Positions 17,062 through 26,170 of a DNA stretch of 36,889 nt are shown here, in pieces. The stretch is from CAZDRI01 sp964508055 (lineage in GTDB: Bacteria > Pseudomonadota > Gammaproteobacteria > PS1 > Pseudothioglobaceae), in the NCBI GenBank assembly GCA_964508055.1, contig CAZDRI010000016.1:1-36889 (forward strand), written 5' to 3'. The notes beneath the pieces were generated by a model. That model did no database searches. It was given only the letters and a program-made list of their open reading frames with translations, and was not told the origin of the DNA. The translations under genes and the position numbers were made by a program. Each line of letters starts with the position of its first letter. The stretch's first letter is position 1.

Positions 17062-17913
17062 ATGATAGTAAACTTAAATAACTTAGGCTTAATAAAAGTA
17101 ATTGGTGCTGATGCTAGATCTTTTTTACAAAACCAATTAAGTAATGATATTGAATTAATAACTAAAAATAATACTCAATTAAGTGCTTATTTAACCCCGC
17201 AAGGCAGAATAATTGCACTCTTTCGCATTTTCAAAATAAACGATGGTTATTTATTAGAATTAGCTAAAGACTTAGTGAAAAAGGTTTTAAAAAGATTACA
17301 AATTTATGTAATGATGTCAAAAGTAGAATTAATAGATGCTACTAATGAATATGTTAAATTAGGATTTATTGGATATAAAAATTCAGCTGAACTAAAAGCA
17401 CTAATCAAAAAGAATAATCTTATGCTTTATAACATTGACAATAAAAGAAAAATGTTAATTTATAAAAATAATGGTGATTTAGATAAATATTTAGCTACAG
17501 CCTCTAAAAATGAGGTTTGGCAGCAAGAGAATATAAATAATTTTATATCAGAGGTTAACTTAGCTACTAGTGAGTTATTTTTACCGCAAATGTTAAACTT
17601 AGATTTAGATGCTAATCCTGGAGTTAGTTTTAAAAAAGGCTGTTATCCAGGGCAAGAAGTAGTTGCAAGACTTAATTACTTAGGGTCAGCAAAGCAAAGA
17701 TTGATTAAACTAAAATCAAAAAACAAAATCAAAGCTGGTGATAAGTTATCAATAACTAAAAGCACATCATTGAAAGATGCAGGCATTATTGTATCTGTAG
17801 TTAAAATTGGTGGTGACTTTTTAGCTTTAGCTAGCATTGAGACTAAATTTATAAATAGTGATGATGAAATAAAGCTAAAAAATAGCAATACTATATTGAT
17901 TAGAGAAAAATAA
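17062..17913 (+). CDS. ygfZ: Folate-binding Fe-S maintenance protein YgfZ
   Basis: YgfZ belongs to the COG0354 family related to GcvT. It uses a folate to support the assembly or repair of iron-sulfur clusters in enzymes such as MiaB. The 283-residue protein has the diagnostic KGCYPGQE motif at 192-199 with the conserved cysteine, and an N-terminal region (FLQNQLSNDI) typical of the family. It lies 2 bp after hisA, in the slot where hisF is often found, and ends the asd-his set. The trpS downstream carries an Fe-S motif, but no direct link is shown. Confidence 0.9.
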   Translation: MIVNLNNLGLIKVIGADARSFLQNQLSNDIELITKNNTQLSAYLTPQGRIIALFRIFKINDGYLLELAKDLVKKVLKRLQIYVMMSKVELIDATNEYVKLGFIGYKNSAELKALIKKNNLMLYNIDNKRKMLIYKNNGDLDKYLATASKNEVWQQENINNFISEVNLATSELFLPQMLNLDLDANPGVSFKKGCYPGQEVVARLNYLGSAKQRLIKLKSKNKIKAGDKLSITKSTSLKDAGIIVSVVKIGGDFLALASIETKFINSDDEIKLKNSNTILIREK

Positions 17914-17973
17914 TAATTGTCTTTTATGGTATATTATTTCACTTAATTTTGAACTGTAATAAAAGAGAATATA

Positions 17974-19329
17974 ATGCTAAAAAAAGTCTTAGCTGTAATT
18001 TTATTTTTTAGTTTTGCTAGTGTTTATGCTTCATCTAGTACTGAAAACTCACTAGATTTAACAAACCATTGGGCTGGTTATATATCTTTATTAATATTTA
18101 TAATAGCCTATGGATTTGTGATGGTGGAGGAAGTCTTACACCTTAGAAAATCCAAACCAATTGTGTTATCTGCAGGAGTAATATGGGCTTTAGTTGCTGC
18201 AATATATGTTGTTAATGGCTTTCCTCATGCTGCAGAAGTTGCACTTAGACATAATTTATTAGAGTTTGCAGAGTTATTTTTATTTTTGTTAGTTGCAATG
18301 ACTTATATTGAAGCTATAACAGAAAGGCAAGTTTTTGATGCCCTTAAAGTATGGCTTATAAAACAAGGTTTTGGGTTTAGGAAGTTATTTTGGATTACAG
18401 GCATTATTGCTTTTTTTCTATCTCCTATTGCTGATAACCTAACTACAGCTTTAATAATGGGAGCAGTAGTTTTATCAGTTGGCTCAGGTAATAAAAGATT
18501 TATATCTTTAGCATTTATTAATATAGTTGTTGCCGCTAATGCGGGTGGTGCTTTTAGTCCTTTTGGAGATATTACTACCTTAATGGTTTGGCAAAAAGGC
18601 ATAGTTCAATTTGAGGAATTTTTACCTTTATTTATACCTTCAGTTATTAATTATATTATTCCTGCAGCAATTATGAGTTTTGCTATTAAAGATGAAAAAG
18701 CAAGTTCAGACATATCTAATGTTGAAATAAAAAAAGGCGGAATAATGATATGTTTTCTATTCTTAGCAACTATTATTACTGCTATTAGTTTTCATAATTT
18801 TCTTCATTTACCTCCTTTTATGGGGATGATGACCGGTTTAGGTTATTTAATGCTTATGAGTTATTATATTAAGAAAAAAATCCATGATGATTTTGATGTT
18901 TTTAATAAAATATCAAGGGCTGAATGGGATACTTTATTATTCTTCTTTGGCGTTATTTTAAGTGTTGGAGGGTTAGGATTTATAGGTTATTTAGCATTTG
19001 CATCAGAATTTATGTATATAGAATTAGGTCCAACTACCGCAAATGTATTAGTAGGAATATTATCTGCTATTATTGATAATATCCCAGTTATGTTTGCAGT
19101 TCTAACTATGGAACCTCAAATGTCTTTGGGTCAGTGGTTATTAGTAACTTTAACTGCTGGTGTTGGAGGCAGTTTATTATCTATTGGTTCTGCTGCTGGT
19201 GTTGCACTTATGGGGCAATCAAAAGGTTATTACACTTTCTTTAGTCATATTAAGTGGATGCCAGTTATTGCTATAGGCTATGCAGCTAGTATAGTTGCTC
19301 ATTTAATAATTAATGCCAGCTTGTTCTAA
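17974..19329 (+). CDS. nhaD: Na+/H+ antiporter NhaD
   Basis: NhaD is an ion-transporter-superfamily antiporter that exchanges sodium (or lithium) for protons and is common in marine bacteria. The 451-residue protein has a signal-like first helix (residues 1-20) and about 11-12 further membrane segments. Conserved features are SPIADNLTTALIMGA (150-164), NAGGAFSPFGDITTLMVWQ (189-207) and IIDNIPVMFAVLT (366-378), which carry the polar residues of the ion path. AGAG bases precede the ATG by about 6 bases. Its last 17 bp overlap the start of coaX. Confidence 0.93.
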   Translation: MLKKVLAVILFFSFASVYASSSTENSLDLTNHWAGYISLLIFIIAYGFVMVEEVLHLRKSKPIVLSAGVIWALVAAIYVVNGFPHAAEVALRHNLLEFAELFLFLLVAMTYIEAITERQVFDALKVWLIKQGFGFRKLFWITGIIAFFLSPIADNLTTALIMGAVVLSVGSGNKRFISLAFINIVVAANAGGAFSPFGDITTLMVWQKGIVQFEEFLPLFIPSVINYIIPAAIMSFAIKDEKASSDISNVEIKKGGIMICFLFLATIITAISFHNFLHLPPFMGMMTGLGYLMLMSYYIKKKIHDDFDVFNKISRAEWDTLLFFFGVILSVGGLGFIGYLAFASEFMYIELGPTTANVLVGILSAIIDNIPVMFAVLTMEPQMSLGQWLLVTLTAGVGGSLLSIGSAAGVALMGQSKGYYTFFSHIKWMPVIAIGYAASIVAHLIINASLF

Positions 19330-20014
19330 AATATTTATTGATATTGGTAACACCAATATTAAGTGGAAAACTAATACTGCCAAAAAAATAAATATAGAGA
19401 ATATCAATTCTTTTAATATTGCTAAACTGCCAAAAGCTGATATGGTTTGGGTTTCAACAGTTAGTAACTTTGATATTGCTGATAACATAAAAACTAATTT
19501 CACTGATGTTCATCTAGTAAAGACTAAAAAATATTATAAAAATCTTACAAACGCTTATCCAAAAGTAAGCAGTTTAGGTGTTGATAGATGGCTTGCACTT
19601 ATCGCAGTTTATCACCTTTATCCTAAACAAGATGTAGTCATAATTGATATAGGCTCAGCACTAACTTTTGATTTATTAACTAAAGACTATAAACATAAAG
19701 GGGGGCTTATTATGCCTGGTCTTAACTTTTTAAGAAAAAGCATGCCAATATTTAGTGATGATAGTAACAAAATAGCTAAAAATATAAGTTTAACTAACAA
19801 TACAAAAAAAGCTTGGCAAAATGGTACTTTTTTTATGCTCATTGATACTATTAATAGTCGTATTGCAAGCCTTAAAATTAAATATCAAAATTTAATTGTA
19901 GTTATAACTGGTAGTTATGCTCACAAACTAAAAATCTATCTTCCTGATAATTGTATTTATCATAATAATTTAGTTATTAAAGGCTTAGAGTTTTATAGCA
20001 ATACTACAAGATAA
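19313..20014 (+). CDS. coaX: Type III pantothenate kinase
   Basis: CoaX phosphorylates pantothenate in the first step of coenzyme A synthesis, independently of feedback by CoA. The 233-residue ASKHA-fold protein has the phosphate loop IDIGNTNIKWK near residues 9-19, GVDRWLALIAVYHL near residue 87, DIGSALTFDLL near residue 113 and a GGLIMPGL loop. The ATG lies inside the end of nhaD (17-bp overlap), which suggests coupling. No better start is available because the phosphate loop begins only eight residues in. Confidence 0.93.
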   Translation: MPACSKIFIDIGNTNIKWKTNTAKKINIENINSFNIAKLPKADMVWVSTVSNFDIADNIKTNFTDVHLVKTKKYYKNLTNAYPKVSSLGVDRWLALIAVYHLYPKQDVVIIDIGSALTFDLLTKDYKHKGGLIMPGLNFLRKSMPIFSDDSNKIAKNISLTNNTKKAWQNGTFFMLIDTINSRIASLKIKYQNLIVVITGSYAHKLKIYLPDNCIYHNNLVIKGLEFYSNTTR

Positions 20015-20074
20015 AAAAATAACTAAAGACATTATATTTTGAGATAATATGAACTTTAAATTTAACACAATTAT

Positions 20075-21283
20075 ATGAGTTCTAAAAACAGCAGGGTTTT
20101 ATCAGGTATGCGCCCAACAGGGCATTTGCATCTAGGGCATTATCACGGGGTTTTAAAAAATTGGACTCAATTACAAAAAAAACATAATTGTTTCTTTTTT
20201 GTAGCTGATTGGCATGCGCTTACTACACATTATTCAGACTCCATAAATTTAGAAAATAATATTAATAATATGATTGCTGATTGGTTAGCTGTTGGTATTA
20301 ATCCAAATAATTCTACAATTTTTGTGCAATCAAAAATAATAGAACATGCAGAATTGCATTTATTATTATCAATGTGTACCCCGCTTAGCTGGTTAGAAAG
20401 GGTCCCAAGTTTTAAAGATCAACAAGAAAAACTTAAAGATAAAGACTTAAATACCTATGGTTTTCTAGGTTATCCATTATTACAAAGTGCTGACATCTTA
20501 ATGTATGATGCTGAATTTGTTCCAGTGGGAGAAGATCAAGTTGCTCATGTTGAGTTGACTAGAGAAATAGCTAGAAGATTTAATCACATCTATGGTAAAG
20601 AGCCTAATTTTGAAAAAAAAGCTAATTTAGCAATATTAAAAATGGGAAAAAAACCAGCATCATTATATAAAAATCTTAGAAATAATTATCAAGAACAAGG
20701 CGATGATGAAGCTCTAATAAAAGCAAAAGCTTTATTAGAAAGCCAACAAAATATTACTTTAAGTGATAAAGAAAGGTTATATGGTTACTTAGAAGGAAAC
20801 TCTAAAATAATACTTATTGAACCTCAAGCATTACTTACTAAAACAGCAAAAATGCCAGGATTAGATGGGCAAAAAATGTCTAAATCATATAATAATATTA
20901 TTTCTCTTAGAGATGATAAAAATTTAGTTAGCAAAAAGATAATGACAATGCCAACTGACCCTGCAAGAATAAAAAGAGATGACCCTGGCAATCCTGATAT
21001 ATGTCCAGTGTTTGAAATCCATAAGGTTTATACTAAAAATGCACCTGATTTGAGATGGATAATTGAAGGTTGCAAAAATGCTAAAATTGGCTGCGTTGAT
21101 TGTAAAAAACCTTTAATTGAACATATAAATAATGAATTAGCTCCTATTCAAGAAAAAATTAAAGAATACCAAGAAAACCCAAAATTAGTAAAGCAAATTA
21201 TTTTTGAAGGCAATGAAAAAGCCAAAGATGTAGCAGAAGAAACAATGAAAAGAGTCCGCGAAGTTATGGGGGTTGATTATTAA
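20075..21283 (+). CDS. trpS: Tryptophanyl-tRNA synthetase with Fe-S cysteine motif
   Basis: TrpS charges tRNA-Trp. The 402-residue protein is longer than the usual 330-350. It has the class I signatures PTGHLHLGHYHG (14-25) and GQKMSKSYNN (265-274), and an insertion at about 175-245. C310, C333, C340 and C343 give the spacing C-x22-C-x6-C-x2-C, the pattern that binds a [4Fe-4S] cluster in the Thermotoga maritima enzyme. I therefore expect a cluster near the anticodon-binding region. It is preceded by 60 bp without an obvious leader or T-box, and its last 11 bp overlap the likely start of scpA. Confidence 0.95.
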   Translation: MSSKNSRVLSGMRPTGHLHLGHYHGVLKNWTQLQKKHNCFFFVADWHALTTHYSDSINLENNINNMIADWLAVGINPNNSTIFVQSKIIEHAELHLLLSMCTPLSWLERVPSFKDQQEKLKDKDLNTYGFLGYPLLQSADILMYDAEFVPVGEDQVAHVELTREIARRFNHIYGKEPNFEKKANLAILKMGKKPASLYKNLRNNYQEQGDDEALIKAKALLESQQNITLSDKERLYGYLEGNSKIILIEPQALLTKTAKMPGLDGQKMSKSYNNIISLRDDKNLVSKKIMTMPTDPARIKRDDPGNPDICPVFEIHKVYTKNAPDLRWIIEGCKNAKIGCVDCKKPLIEHINNELAPIQEKIKEYQENPKLVKQIIFEGNEKAKDVAEETMKRVREVMGVDY

Positions 21284-22028
21284 AACTGAATATTTAGCTA
21301 ATAGAGAAATACCTGATAATTTATACATACCACCTGATGCATTAGAGGTGTTTTTATCTGCCTTTGAAGGTCCTTTAGATTTATTATTATATTTAATAAA
21401 AAAGCAAAATATTGATATTTTTGACATACCTATAGCTTTGATTAGTGAACAATATATGGCGTATATAAATTTAATTGATGAGACTAAATTTAGTATTGCC
21501 GGTGATTATCTACTAATGGCAGCAATGCTTGGTGAGATAAAATCAAAAATGTTATTGCCAAAACCAAAAATTGATATTGAAGAAGACCCAAGAGCAGAAT
21601 TAGTTAAAAGATTACAAGAATATCAGTATTATAAAAAATTAAGTGAAAAAATATCAGTAATGCCAATAGTTGGTAGAGATATCTTTACTACGAGTCATAA
21701 ATTAGATTTAAGTGAAACTGGTAATGAAAATAACTCCATTACTTTAAAAGATTTAAATTTAGCTATGATAAACATATTTGCGCGATTAAGTCATATGGAA
21801 AAACACGTGGTTAAAAAACAACCTCTATCAATTAGTGCTAGGCTAAACTATATTTTATTAAAATTAAAAACAAAAGAGTTTTTAGCTTTTGAAAAATTAT
21901 TTTCTATAAAAGAAGGTAGAGAAGGTGCAGTTATAAGTTTTATGGCAATTTTAGAATTATTGAGAAAAAGTGCAATTCAAGTGGTTCAAAACGAACCGTT
22001 AGGAAAAATATATGTCAAATCAATATAA
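21273..22028 (+). CDS. scpA: Segregation and condensation protein A
   Basis: ScpA is the kleisin that bridges SMC heads and, with ScpB, forms the bacterial condensin. The 251-residue protein has the conserved LYIPPDALEVFLSAFEGP segment followed by LDLLLYLIKKQNIDI, and a C-terminal winged helix (about 185-251). No ATG is available before the conserved region. A TTG at 21273 gives the 17-residue leader usual in proteobacterial ScpA and overlaps trpS by 11 bp, with a G-run just before it. A GTG further in would cut off conserved residues. Confidence 0.93.
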   Translation: MIIKTEYLANREIPDNLYIPPDALEVFLSAFEGPLDLLLYLIKKQNIDIFDIPIALISEQYMAYINLIDETKFSIAGDYLLMAAMLGEIKSKMLLPKPKIDIEEDPRAELVKRLQEYQYYKKLSEKISVMPIVGRDIFTTSHKLDLSETGNENNSITLKDLNLAMINIFARLSHMEKHVVKKQPLSISARLNYILLKLKTKEFLAFEKLFSIKEGREGAVISFMAILELLRKSAIQVVQNEPLGKIYVKSI

Positions 22029-22596
22029 TAAAGATTTTAATTCAATTAAAAATGTAATAGAAACTGCTTTTATTTGTCAGGCTGAACCCTTATCTTTAAA
22101 AGATATAAAATCATTATTTTCTGAATCAGATAATGTAGATAGAAACTTAATATTAGAAATCATTAATTCTTTAAAAAATGACTATAAAAATAAAGGCATA
22201 GAATTAGTAAAAGTTAATTCTGGCTATAGAATTCAATCAAAGATAGAGCAAAAGCCATATTTACAAAACTTAAATACGGACAAAAAAATAAATTACTCTA
22301 AAGGATTTATAGAAACTCTAGCTATCATAGCTTATAGACAACCTATAACTAAAGCTGAAATTGAAGATATTAGAGGCGTTTCTATTAACTCTAGTAGCTT
22401 AAAATTAATTAAAGAAAAAGAATGGATTCAAGTTTTAGGTCATAAAGATATTCCAGGCAGGCCTATTCTTTGGGGTACTACTAAAACTTTTTTAAATGAC
22501 TTTAATTTAAAAAGTTTAGAAGATTTACCATCAATAAATCTAGATGTAGTTTCAGAAAACAAAGGACAAATTGACTTAAATTTAGAAGAGCCATAG
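22012..22596 (+). CDS. scpB: Segregation and condensation protein B
   Basis: ScpB dimers bind the ScpA kleisin and complete the SMC condensin complex. The 194-residue protein has two winged-helix domains, with SKGFIETLAIIAYRQPITKAE near residues 96-116 and the IRGVSINSS and LLGxxxxPGRP-like segment (VLGHKDIPGRPILWGTT) at about 142-158. It overlaps scpA by 17 bp. No smc gene is in the window. Confidence 0.94.
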   Translation: MSNQYNKDFNSIKNVIETAFICQAEPLSLKDIKSLFSESDNVDRNLILEIINSLKNDYKNKGIELVKVNSGYRIQSKIEQKPYLQNLNTDKKINYSKGFIETLAIIAYRQPITKAEIEDIRGVSINSSSLKLIKEKEWIQVLGHKDIPGRPILWGTTKTFLNDFNLKSLEDLPSINLDVVSENKGQIDLNLEEP

Positions 22597-22604
22597 TTCT
22601 TAAT

Positions 22605-23351
22605 ATGAACAAACAAAGATTACAAAAACTTTTAGCCCAAGCAGGTTATGGTTCTCGGCGTTCAGCAGAGAAAATGATTATTGCACAGAGAATAAAAATA
22701 AATAACAAAATAGCTAAGTTAGGTGATAAAGTTGACCTTGAAGATATTATAAAACTTGACAATAAAAAAATTGATTTAAATAGATTTAAAGAAGCAGCAA
22801 CTAAAGTGCTGATAATGAATAAACAAGCTGGAATAATATGTTCTAGAAAAGATCCAAAGGGTAGAAAAAGTATCTATGAGCTATTACCAAAAAATTCTCG
22901 TTGGGTAATGGTAGGACGCCTTGATATAAATACTTCTGGTTTAATTATTTTTACCACAAATGGTGAGCTTGCAAATCGCTTAATGCATCCAAGTTATGAG
23001 ATTAAAAGGGAATATATGGTTAGAGTGTTAGGCAATATTAAAAAAGAGCATTTACAAAAATTATCTCAAGGGGTGATGCTAAATAATACACTCACAAAAT
23101 TTGATAAAATAAAAACGATAGATAATAAAGGTGCCAATAAATGGTTTAAAGTTACCCTTTCAGAAGGTAAATATAGAGAAATAAGACGCCTTTGGGAAAT
23201 TTTAGGGTTTAAAGTAAATAGGCTTATAAGAATATCTTATAGTGATATCAAACTACCAAAAAATTTAGCTAGTAACAAATTTCAATATTTAAGACCTCAC
23301 CAAGTGAAAAATTTAATGAATTCAGTAGATTTAAAAGGGAAAATAGCATGA
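22605..23351 (+). CDS. rluB: 23S rRNA pseudouridine(2605) synthase RluB
   Basis: RluB makes pseudouridine 2605 in 23S rRNA. The 248-residue protein has an S4 RNA-binding domain (about 1-60, RLQKLLAQAGYGSRRSAE) and the RsuA-type catalytic domain with GRLDINTSGL (104-113), in which D107 is the nucleophile. It follows scpB by 8 bp, an order widespread in proteobacteria. Its TGA stop overlaps the ATG of the next gene (ATGA), which ties the following methyltransferase to this operon. Confidence 0.93.
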   Translation: MNKQRLQKLLAQAGYGSRRSAEKMIIAQRIKINNKIAKLGDKVDLEDIIKLDNKKIDLNRFKEAATKVLIMNKQAGIICSRKDPKGRKSIYELLPKNSRWVMVGRLDINTSGLIIFTTNGELANRLMHPSYEIKREYMVRVLGNIKKEHLQKLSQGVMLNNTLTKFDKIKTIDNKGANKWFKVTLSEGKYREIRRLWEILGFKVNRLIRISYSDIKLPKNLASNKFQYLRPHQVKNLMNSVDLKGKIA

Positions 23352-24298
23352 ATATAAGGAGTATAGTTCAAACAGTATTTGGTGTTGCAACTTACATACC
23401 TGGAGTATATGAGTGGCGTAGTAAAAAATTAGGCTCTGGTGGCACTTATTCTGCAAGATATTGTTATAGTGTATGGATGCGGCACATTATTATGGCAAAC
23501 AATAATAAATTAAACAGCTATCCAAGAATTGTCGCTGAATTAGGTCCTGGAGATTCCTTAGGAATGGGGCTTATGGCATTGTTATTAGGTTCTGAGAGAT
23601 ATTATGCATTTGATGTAGTTAAGTTTGCTAATATTGATAAAAACCTAAGCATTTTAGATGAATTAATAAAAATGTTACTAAATGCTGAAAATATTCCTGA
23701 TGATAAAGAGTTTCCAAGAATTAACCCACATTTAGATAACTATAACTTTCCTAAAAACATATACTCAAAAGAACATTTAACAAAATGTCTTAATATTGAT
23801 AGGATAAATAAAATAAAAAACTCTTTAAAAAAACCTGATAATAAAGAATCTATGATAATTTATAAAGTGCCTTGGTTTGATAATAAAATTATAAAAAAAG
23901 GCCGTGTTGATATGATAATGTCTCAAGCAGTTCTAGAACACATTGATGATTTAGACACTACTTATAAAAAATTATATGACTGGTTAAAAAAAGATGGCTT
24001 TATGTCTCATGCTATAGATTTTAAAAGTCATGGTTATGCTAGCACTTGGGATGGACATTTCACAATTAGTGACTGGCGTTGGAAGTTATTAAGAGGAAAA
24101 CGACCTTATCTATTGAATAGAGAAGTATTTTCAACGCATAAAAATTTACTTAACAAATACAAATTTAATACAGTCAAATCAATACCTATTACTAAAAAAC
24201 CTAATTTTGAAATCCACCAATTAAATAAAAGATATAAAAATATAACAGAAGAAGATAGAAAAACAAGTGGAGTTTTTATCCAAGCAAATAAAATATAA
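23348..24298 (+). CDS. SAM-dependent methyltransferase, class I
   Basis: A 316-residue protein with a SAM-binding loop VAELGPGDSLGMGLMALLLG at about 62-81, an acidic strand end YAFDVV near residue 93, and SQAVLEHIDDLD near residue 194, which matches motif IV of type-11 methyltransferases. The N-terminal 60 residues and the WDGHFTISDWRWKLLRGKRP region are not part of the core and probably bind the acceptor. The substrate is unknown. The next gene is a glycosyltransferase overlapping by 1 bp, so modification of a surface glycan or glycolipid is a reasonable inference. Confidence 0.8.
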   Translation: MNIRSIVQTVFGVATYIPGVYEWRSKKLGSGGTYSARYCYSVWMRHIIMANNNKLNSYPRIVAELGPGDSLGMGLMALLLGSERYYAFDVVKFANIDKNLSILDELIKMLLNAENIPDDKEFPRINPHLDNYNFPKNIYSKEHLTKCLNIDRINKIKNSLKKPDNKESMIIYKVPWFDNKIIKKGRVDMIMSQAVLEHIDDLDTTYKKLYDWLKKDGFMSHAIDFKSHGYASTWDGHFTISDWRWKLLRGKRPYLLNREVFSTHKNLLNKYKFNTVKSIPITKKPNFEIHQLNKRYKNITEEDRKTSGVFIQANKI

Positions 24299-25344
24299 TG
24301 CTAAATGTATTATTAATTTTCTCACATAAAGATATAGGCGGAGCTGAGCGTTCACTTACTAAAATGGCAATTGCTAATGATAATAATAAGGTTAATTATC
24401 AATTAGCAACTTTTAGCGCTAAAGGTAAATGGTCTAATTGGTTAGATACATTAAATATTAATTATGCAATTTTTAATAACAATTTATTAAAAGTAATCAA
24501 ATATATAAAAAAAGAACAAATTGATGCTATTTATATTGTTGGTTTTCGTCTGAGCGTATATTTACGTTTATTAAAGTTTTTATACCCAAAAACAAAGTTA
24601 GTTCAAGGTATAAGATGGAACCCTGATTCTCAATCTAAATTAGATAAATATTTTAGGGTTTTTGAAAAAAAAAATTCTTCATTATTAGATGGCTATATTA
24701 CAAACTCTAGTATAGCTAAAAAAACTCTTTTAAAACTTGGAATTAAAACTAATATTAAAGTAATTTATAATGGCTTGAGTGGTATAAATACAAGTATAAA
24801 AAGCAAAACTAACAATCAAGTTATATGTATTGCAAATTTATCTAACAGAAAAGGCCATATTGAGTTTTTAAAAGTTATAAAATTAGTTATAAAAAAAATT
24901 ACAAATACAAAGTTTATATTTATAGGTAGAGATGAGTTAAATGGTGAATTTCAAAAAGCTATTAACTCTAATAATTTAGATAAAAATGTGATTTATTTAG
25001 GTTTTCAAGAAGATATTAGCAAATTCCTATCAAGCTCTGATTTATTTGTCCTCCCCTCTTTATATGGTGAAGGATGCCCTACTTCTATTTTAGAAGCATT
25101 TAGTTATAAATTGCCTATCATAGCTCATAACATTGATGGCATTCCTGAATTAGTTAAAAATAATATTGAAGGTTTATTATATGATGTTGGAGATAATAAA
25201 AATATGGCTAATGGAATAATTGATTTATTAACAAATAGTAAAAAAGCTGTGCAAATGGGTGAAGCTGGATTTTATAAACTACAACACAAATTCAGTCTCC
25301 AAAATATGCTAAGCCAACACAATAATTTCTTTTTAAATCTTTAG
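24298..25344 (+). CDS. Glycosyltransferase family 4 (GT-B)
   Basis: A 348-residue GT-B glycosyltransferase. The N-terminal half has the acceptor-side IGGAERSL loop (13-20) typical of GT4. The C-terminal half has IANLSNRKGHIEFLK near residue 178, FIGRDELNG, and the EX7E motif E258 to E266 (EGCPTSILE), which holds the nucleotide-sugar. No membrane segment is evident. Donor and acceptor cannot be told. Its start shares one base with the methyltransferase stop, and the gene ends 13 bp before the IS-like element begins. Confidence 0.87.
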   Translation: MLNVLLIFSHKDIGGAERSLTKMAIANDNNKVNYQLATFSAKGKWSNWLDTLNINYAIFNNNLLKVIKYIKKEQIDAIYIVGFRLSVYLRLLKFLYPKTKLVQGIRWNPDSQSKLDKYFRVFEKKNSSLLDGYITNSSIAKKTLLKLGIKTNIKVIYNGLSGINTSIKSKTNNQVICIANLSNRKGHIEFLKVIKLVIKKITNTKFIFIGRDELNGEFQKAINSNNLDKNVIYLGFQEDISKFLSSSDLFVLPSLYGEGCPTSILEAFSYKLPIIAHNIDGIPELVKNNIEGLLYDVGDNKNMANGIIDLLTNSKKAVQMGEAGFYKLQHKFSLQNMLSQHNNFFLNL

Positions 25345-25477
25345 TCAATACTAAATAGTCCAACCTGAATAATCCACAACTTATTGATTTAAATAAATAA
25401 AATAGCAATTATTAGTAATATAAATTGCAACTTTAGTGTAAAATATAACATAATTTCTTGCAAATATTTATCTAAAA

Positions 25478-25936
25478 ATGAAACCTAAAAAAAGCCCAAT
25501 ACCTCAAAATGACTTATTTAAAATGCGCCTTGAAAATATCATAGATTTAGACCACGAATTAGTTAAATTATCTAAAAATATTGACTGGGATTCTTTTGAT
25601 TGTGAATGGGGCAAATTATTTAAAAGTAACAAAGGAGCCCCAGCAATAGCAACTAGATTAATAACAGGGTTGCATTATCTAAAACATCTTTATAATTTAT
25701 CAGACGAGCAAGTTGTAGCTAGGTGGGTAGAGAATCCATATTGGCAATATTTTTATGGTGAGCAGTTTTTTTCGCATGAGTTTCCAATACATCCCACGTC
25801 AATGACTAAATGGAGAAATCGTTTAGGTGAAAAAGGTGTTGAAAAATTATTTGTTGAGACAATTAAAGCAGGATTAAAAACTAAGACAATAAAACCTAGT
25901 AGCTTAAAGAAAGTAACAGTAGATAAAGTGATTTAA
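25478..25936 (+). pseudogene. IS5-family transposase, N-terminal fragment
   Basis: The 152 residues match the N-terminal DUF772-type domain of IS5 transposases: PIPQNDLFKMRLENIIDLDH, GLHYLKHLYNLSDEQVVARW, ENPYWQYF and HPTSMTKWRNRLGE. Translation stops at TAA 25934-25936 after VTVDK, where intact relatives continue for about 300 more residues including the DDE catalytic core. A short further piece in the same frame (25952-26005, GLKQAKQLISQQQNSKNK) recalls the segment just before the second catalytic region. The fragment cannot be an active transposase. Confidence 0.88.
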
Positions 25937-26003
25937 GAAGGTTTTATATTTGGTTTAAAGCAAGCTAAACAATTAATATCACAACAGCAAAATAGCAAAA
26001 ATA

Positions 26004-26138
26004 AGTGCTCATAATTTAAGGAAAATCATTAACAAGTTAAGAGATTTTTTAGACCAAAATTTATATGCTTGGATTTTGAATATAAAATTAGCTAAAAACA
26101 AAAAATATTCTAAATTAAATTTAGTATTTTGTTGTTAA
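26004..26138 (+). pseudogene. IS5-family transposase, C-terminal scrap
   Basis: A 44-codon open stretch in a different frame from the N-terminal fragment, with HNLRKIINKLRDF as its start. This resembles the C-terminal NLKK-type helix of IS5 transposases. Its stop codon (26136-26138) reaches the right inverted repeat, as in intact elements. The junction with the preceding fragment marks the internal deletion and frameshift. Confidence 0.6.
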
Positions 26139-26170
26139 TTCAGGTTGGGCTAAAATAAGCTCTTAGCTAC

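Larger units (their letters stand above)
25358..26150 (+). mobile_element. Internally deleted IS5-family element with intact ends
   Basis: The ends are inverted repeats: GTCCAACCTGAAT at 25358-25370 and the complement of GCCCAACCTGAAT at 26138-26150, with one mismatch. TA dinucleotides flank both sides (25356-25357 and 26151-26152), as expected for a short target duplication. Inside are the N-terminal third of an IS5-type transposase and a C-terminal scrap in a different frame; the middle with the catalytic residues is gone. At 793 bp it is well below the length of full IS5 relatives. It cannot encode its own active transposase but could still be mobilised in trans. Confidence 0.8.

Noticed and set aside
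20015..20074. T-box or attenuator leader before trpS
   Set aside because: The gap is only 60 bases, with no tRNA-specifier-like hairpin, Trp-rich leader peptide or terminator stem.
25478..25936. Functional short transposase or stand-alone regulator
   Set aside because: It is the N-terminal third of an IS5 transposase lacking the DDE core, with scraps of the rest following it.
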